A stretch of DNA of 53,801 nt, taken from positions 1 through 53,801 of the forward strand of contig CALFBH010000102.1 in NCBI GenBank assembly GCA_937951615.1, written 5' to 3'. Each line of letters opens with the position of its first letter. Positions within the stretch are counted from its first letter, which is position 1. The position numbers and the translations under genes are program-made. The notes beneath the pieces are model-generated. The model had not been told where the DNA came from, ran no database searches, and saw nothing but the letters and a program-made list of their open reading frames with translations. Source of the stretch: an uncultured Saprospiraceae bacterium. GTDB lineage: Bacteria; Bacteroidota; Bacteroidia; Chitinophagales; Saprospiraceae. Shown here piece after piece: positions 50,501 through 53,801 of this stretch.

Positions 50501-53500
50501 CCCCACAAAAACACCTGCTGCCTGGAAAGTTGTTCCATTATCAATACTATACTCAATCGGCGCAGTTCCGCCTGTGGTAGTAATCGTGATAGAACCATTC
50601 GTATCTCCGCAGCTTGGGTCGCTTGTCGCTAAATTATCTATCATTGGTCCAGCCTGGTCGGTCAGTACGATTTGTGAACTTGCCGTACAGCCATTTTCAT
50701 CTTGTACAATAATATCGTAAGTGGCTGCGCCCAATCCTGTAAAGATATTTGACACATCAAAAGTACCACCATTGTCAATACTGTATTCCAAAACGCCTGT
50801 GCCGCCTGTAGCTGTAATCGTGATAGAAGCATTTGAATCTCCACAAGTTGGATCACTTGTCGCTACATTATCAATAGTAGGAGCAGCCAAGTCGTTGATG
50901 GTCACCTGAATCGTAGCAAAGCAGGTATTCAAGTCCTGCACCACTATATCATAAGTTCCTGCACCCAATCCAGTAAATACGCCGGAAGGCTGGAAAGTCG
51001 TTCCATTATCAATACTGTATTCCAAAGGAGCTGTACCGCCGCTCGCTGTAATCGCAATTGTTCCATCTGCACTCCCGCAGGTTGCATCTGTAGTTGCTAC
51101 ATTATCTATCATCGGGCTTGACTCATCATCCAACACCGTCTGCGCACTTGCGGTACAAGAATTAGCATCCTGCACCACCACATCATAAGTTCCTGGAGAT
51201 AAACCAGCAAAAGTATTCCCAGTCTGGAAAGTCAGACCATTATCAATACTATATTCCAGTGGTGCTGTGCCGCCACTTGCGTTGATAATAATACTTCCAT
51301 CATTATTTCCACAAGTCGCATTTGCAGAAGGAATATCATCTATTACCGGACCAAGTTGGTCGGTTAATATTGCTTGGTCAGTTGTTGTACAGCCATTTCC
51401 GTCCTGCACCACAATATCATAAGTTCCCGCAGCAAGTCCAGCGAATGCATTGGAAACATCAAAAGTAAGTCCGTTGTCAATACTGTATTCCAGTGGTGCT
51501 GTGCCGCCGCTTGCTGTTATAGTAATTGTGCCATTGGCATCTCCGCAAGTCGGGTCAGTCGTATTTATATTATCAATTGCTGCTCCGCCCTGGTCGGTCA
51601 GTGTAGTTTGTGCTGCCGTAGTACATCCATTGGCATCCTGCACAATGATGTCATAAATGGCTGCGCCCAATCCTGTAAAGGTATTTGACACATCAAAAGT
51701 AACACCATTATCAATGCTGTATTCCAATGGCGCAGTACCTCCACTTGCTGTGATGGTAATTATACCGTTTGCATCGCCACAAGTTGGGTCAGTCGTATCT
51801 ATATTATCAATACTTGCCCCGCCTTGGTCGGTTATTATTGCCTGTGTATTTACAGTACATCCATTGGCATCCTGTACAATAATGTCATACGTATTGGCGA
51901 CAAGCCCCGTGAAAATATTGGAAGCATCAAAAGAAAAACCGTTATCAATACTGTACTCCAAAGGAGCTGTTCCGCTATTGGCATTTATAGTAAGGCTGCC
52001 ATCTGCATCGCCACAGCTTGAATCCAACACATCAACAGAAGTGATCTGTGGAGCGGGCTGATTGACTAAGGTCGCACTTCCCGTAACAGAGCAACTATTG
52101 TCGTCCGTTACGGTAACAATATAAGTTCCACCAGTTAGTCCTGTCGCAATAGCCGTAAGCTGGCTACCTGTTGCTGCATCCCACTGGTAGCTATAATCTC
52201 CTGTTGCACTTGTTCCGCCTGTTGCAATTGCTGTTGCAGTGCCATCCTGTCCGCCACAAAGCTCATCTATAGGACTTGTGCTAATAGACAGTATTGTCGG
52301 TTCTGTAATCGTTACGTTGCCTACAGCTTCACAGCCATTTCCATCTGTTACCGTTACCGAATAAGCTCCCGAAGCCAGACCTGTAGCCACATCTGTCGTT
52401 TGACTGCCCGTATTTGCAGACCAGAGATAAGTATATGGAGCTACTCCATTGCTTGTGGTTACTGTTCCCGTACCATCGGTTCCAGCATTACAACTTACAT
52501 CCGTTTGTGTTGTATTGGCTACTAGCGCGCAGCCAGGTTCGTTGATGGTGAATGAGCAGACTTCGGTACAGCCGTTAGCATCTGTTACGGTTACTGAATA
52601 GTTGCCTGCTTCGAGTCCTGTGATTGGATTATCTCCTGATGTTCCAGCTTGTGTGCCAGTCATTTGTCCGTCCCAATCTATGGTGTAATCTGCTGTGCCT
52701 CCTGTGATGTTTACGTTGGCTTCGCCGTCATTGCCGCCTATGGTGGTGGCTGCGCTTGTTTCTGTACATGCTAAGGCGATTGCACTTGGTTCAGTTATTA
52801 TAATGCTTGCTACAGCTTCACAGCCGTTGGCGTCTGTTGCCGTTACATCGTAAGTGCCGGCGCAGAGTCCTGTTGGATCTTCTGTACCATCTAAGCTGTC
52901 ATCACTCCAATCATAGGTGATGGGTGCTATTGCATTGGTTAATTCTAAATCTATTGCTGCATCACATGCGCTGTTACAAGAGATGTTCTGTGTTTGTGTG
53001 ATGGCTGCCGTTACTGCACAGCCTGGTTCGTTGATGGTGAATGAACAGACTTCGGTACAGCCATTTGCATCTGTTACAGTTACTGAATAGTTGCCGGCTT
53101 CTAAACCTGTAATGGCATTATCGCCTGCTATTCCGGCTTGTGTGCCTGTTGCCTGTCCGTCCCAATCTATTGTGTAATCTGGCGTGCCACCTGTGATGTT
53201 TACGTTTGCTTCGCCGTCATTGCCGCCTATTGTGGTGGCTGCGCTTGTTTCTGTACATGTTAAGGCGATGGCATCTGTTTCTGCTATTGTAATTGAAGTG
53301 ATTGCTTGACAATTATTCGCATCGGTTACTGTTAGATCATACGTTCCTGCACATAATCCGCTTGGATCTTCCGTGCCATCCAATGTGTCGTCGCTCCAGT
53401 CGTAGGTGATTGGTGCTGTTGCATTGGTCAGCTCTAAATCTATTGCTGCATCACATGCGCTGTTACAAGAGATGTTCTGTGTTTGTGTGATGACTGCTGT

Positions 53501-53801
53501 AACTGCACAGCCTGGTTCATTGATTGTAAATGAACAAACTTCGGTACAGCCGTTGGTATCGGTTACCGTTACGGAGTAATTGCCTGCTTCTAAGCCTGTG
53601 ATGGCATTGTCTCCTGCTGTTCCCGCTTGTGTGCCTGTTGCTTGTCCATCCCAGTCAATCGTGTAATCTGGCGTGCCGCCTGTGATGTTTACATTGGCTT
53701 CGCCGTCATTGCCGCCTATTGTGGTGGCTGCACTTGTTTCTGTACAGCTTAGAATAATGGCATCTGGTTCTGCTATTGTGATAGATGCGATTGCCTGACA
53801 G
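47588..53801 (-). CDS. Giant SprB-repeat surface protein with type B T9SS C-terminal domain (5' end outside window)
   Basis: More than 2070 codons are in the window; the frame is open to the right edge, so the start and signal peptide are missing. The protein is built of Ig-like SprB repeats. Near the right edge a 163-residue unit is repeated (ETSAATTIGGNDGEANVNI to CAGTYD). The middle has ten tandem ~78-residue units with EYSIDNG, GTYDIIVQDANGC and LTDQ. Other SprB units (PYTYIWSNGETTQTA) follow. The end is the gliding-motility-associated C-terminal domain: YIPNVFSPDNDGTNDVF, FRVYDRWGELLWEG, YKGDVTLVK. It should be exported by the type IX system and serve in adhesion or gliding. A partner PorP/SprF gene lies downstream. 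Confidence 0.93.
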   Translation of the reverse strand, partial: CQAIASITIAEPDAIILSCTETSAATTIGGNDGEANVNITGGTPDYTIDWDGQATGTQAGTAGDNAITGLEAGNYSVTVTDTNGCTEVCSFTINEPGCAVTAVITQTQNISCNSACDAAIDLELTNATAPITYDWSDDTLDGTEDPSGLCAGTYDLTVTDANNCQAITSITIAETDAIALTCTETSAATTIGGNDGEANVNITGGTPDYTIDWDGQATGTQAGIAGDNAITGLEAGNYSVTVTDANGCTEVCSFTINEPGCAVTAAITQTQNISCNSACDAAIDLELTNAIAPITYDWSDDSLDGTEDPTGLCAGTYDVTATDANGCEAVASIIITEPSAIALACTETSAATTIGGNDGEANVNITGGTADYTIDWDGQMTGTQAGTSGDNPITGLEAGNYSVTVTDANGCTEVCSFTINEPGCALVANTTQTDVSCNAGTDGTGTVTTSNGVAPYTYLWSANTGSQTTDVATGLASGAYSVTVTDGNGCEAVGNVTITEPTILSISTSPIDELCGGQDGTATAIATGGTSATGDYSYQWDAATGSQLTAIATGLTGGTYIVTVTDDNSCSVTGSATLVNQPAPQITSVDVLDSSCGDADGSLTINANSGTAPLEYSIDNGFSFDASNIFTGLVANTYDIIVQDANGCTVNTQAIITDQGGASIDNIDTTDPTCGDANGIITITASGGTAPLEYSIDNGVTFDVSNTFTGLGAAIYDIIVQDANGCTTAAQTTLTDQGGAAIDNINTTDPTCGDANGTITITASGGTAPLEYSIDNGLTFDVSNAFAGLAAGTYDIVVQDGNGCTTTDQAILTDQLGPVIDDIPSANATCGNNDGSIIINASGGTAPLEYSIDNGLTFQTGNTFAGLSPGTYDVVVQDANSCTASAQTVLDDESSPMIDNVATTDATCGSADGTIAITASGGTAPLEYSIDNGTTFQPSGVFTGLGAGTYDIVVQDLNTCFATIQVTINDLAAPTIDNVATSDPTCGDSNASITITATGGTGVLEYSIDNGGTFDVSNIFTGLGAATYDIIVQDENGCTASSQIVLTDQAGPMIDNLATSDPSCGDTNGSITITTTGGTAPIEYSIDNGTTFQAAGVFVGLSPNTYDIIVQDANGCTTTDQVVLTDQAGAVIDNVATTDPLCGDTNGTITITATGGTTPIEYSVDNGTTFQASNVFTGLGAGTYDIIVQDANACTASTQVTLTDQGGAIIDNIVGTDPTCGSANGTITITASGGTAPLEYSIDNGASFQTTGAFTSLGGGTYDIIVQDANGCITTGQIVLTDQTGPVIDNIDAVNPLCNGDTNGSITINTTGGTAPVEYSINNGASFQTGNAFNNLAAATYDIVVTDANGCTTTEQIVLTEPGVLTATISSSNVSCASVCDGTGTANPSGGTAPYTYIWSNGETTQTATMLCAGSNSVVITDANGCTITETIIITEPTVLLITAITIQDVLCFGDNNGIANATATGGTTPYTYAWDNSAANSPTPNDLPAGLNTVVVTDANGCTATASTTIGTPTELLATATSTNVDCFGNNTGTLSASAAGGTPPYSYDWGAVDVNNTPAGTYTVTVVDNNGCIAIATTTISEPPLLTGTLSGQDVSCFGGSDGQGTATMTGGTPPYSYAWDNGESTNPAVLLNAGLHTLTVTDANGCIFASSITINEPAPLVPTGAASTPVTCFGGSDGTATVSAAGGTAPYAYDWNDGQTTATATGLSAGTYTVIISDANGCSLPAINITVTQPDEAITATSSTTDVTCNGGDDGSASVQAAGGIPSYSYEWSNGQTGQTAFDLEAGTYNVTVTDANNCTYIENVIVSEPEAYVLGIVPTGVSCFGDENGSILIENVTGNNPPYIYSLDGDNYQASNFFGGLAGGNYDLFVQDINGCTSSQTVLIDEPFELLVDLGLDVTIELGDSTELFAQVNTADSLSYSWTPATGLSCTDCPNPIANITETTTYQVQITNANACTATDNITITVDKNRNIYIPNVFSPDNDGTNDVFMIYGGKGVVGVNVFRVYDRWGELLWEGKDFQPDDPNFGWDGTIKGQVLNPAVFVYYAEVTFIDGVVLQYKGDVTLVK
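49760..52070 (-). repeat. Ten tandem ~78-residue SprB-type units
   Basis: Units share TCGDxNGxITITAxGGTAPL, EYSIDNG, GTYDIIVQDANGC and a D-Q linker, each about 234 bases. They are similar but not identical at DNA level, with many synonymous changes. Five to ten copies of identical peptide segments are exact at protein level, so the block can change in length by recombination. Confidence 0.8.
52540..53801 (-). repeat. 489-bp tandem repeat in the giant gene, continuing past the edge
   Basis: The block starting at the plus-strand text GTTGATGGTGAATGA recurs at 52541, 53030 and 53519, exactly 489 bp (163 codons) apart. Copies match at about 90 percent. More copies may lie outside the window. Confidence 0.85.

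Noticed and set aside
47618-52061. Many plus-strand open frames of 60-150 codons opposite the giant repeat gene
   Set aside because: They recur with the repeat period and mirror its codons; they are antisense shadows with no start context or domain.
49760-53801. Regularly spaced repeats that could suggest a CRISPR array
   Set aside because: The spacing is about 234 or 489 bases and the repeats lie in one open frame with coherent SprB-type protein sequence.

Overview
The window looks like part of a Bacteroidota chromosome, probably from the Saprospiria or a related environmental lineage. Three things point there. It carries a giant SprB-repeat protein ending in a gliding-motility-associated (type B) C-terminal domain, followed by a PorP/SprF gene, which is the usual arrangement for type IX secretion cargo. 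It has Bacteroidota families such as DUF4837. It lacks clear Shine-Dalgarno sites and has A/T-rich leaders. Lineage is inferred from gene content only. No tRNA, rRNA or CRISPR array was seen.

Layout. 1-12.2 kb (minus strand): an Rhs polymorphic-toxin locus. A 2983-residue secreted Rhs protein ends in a nuclease-like tip and overlaps an immunity-type gene. Downstream lie two displaced copies of the Rhs core end. One still carries a different toxin tip with its own lipoprotein partner; the other is a stub. Both contain the same 70-bp palindromic insert. 12.6-18.6 kb (plus): housekeeping genes lspA, engB, an acyltransferase, a DUF333 protein and pheS. 18.7-22.4 kb (minus): a sodium:solute symporter preceded by a 39-aa membrane peptide, a methylguanine-DNA methyltransferase and a DUF2891 lipoprotein. 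22.4-23.6 kb (plus): an Rpn-type nuclease whose C-terminal module, with its internal start, is duplicated as a stand-alone 63-aa gene. 23.6-31.3 kb (minus): an overlapping operon of MoxR ATPase, vWA protein and accessory proteins that fits the MoxR-vWA-beta-propeller (bpX) ternary conflict systems, followed by a glycosyltransferase. 31.4-36.1 kb: EamA transporter, an unknown AT-rich gene, a degenerate Nudix regulator, aroE and proline dehydrogenase. 36.3-42.7 kb (minus): ECF sigma factor with a zinc-finger/TPR partner, DUF4837 lipoprotein, clpS, peroxiredoxin and a set of small membrane proteins including two paralogues. 42.9-46.2 kb: a Wzt-like ABC ATPase, a TPR protein and a degenerate FkbM-like protein. 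46.2-53.8 kb (minus): PorP/SprF and the giant repeat protein, which runs off the right edge.

The gaps between genes hold an unusual amount of structure. Inverted pairs of heptanucleotide arrays occur at 17.2, 18.6 and 47.5 kb. Nested palindromes, miniature inverted-repeat elements and a recurring class of three-base-loop hairpins are also present. The strongest candidates for new biology are the bpX ternary operon, the multi-tip Rhs locus, the duplicated Rpn C-terminal module and the heptamer palindromes.
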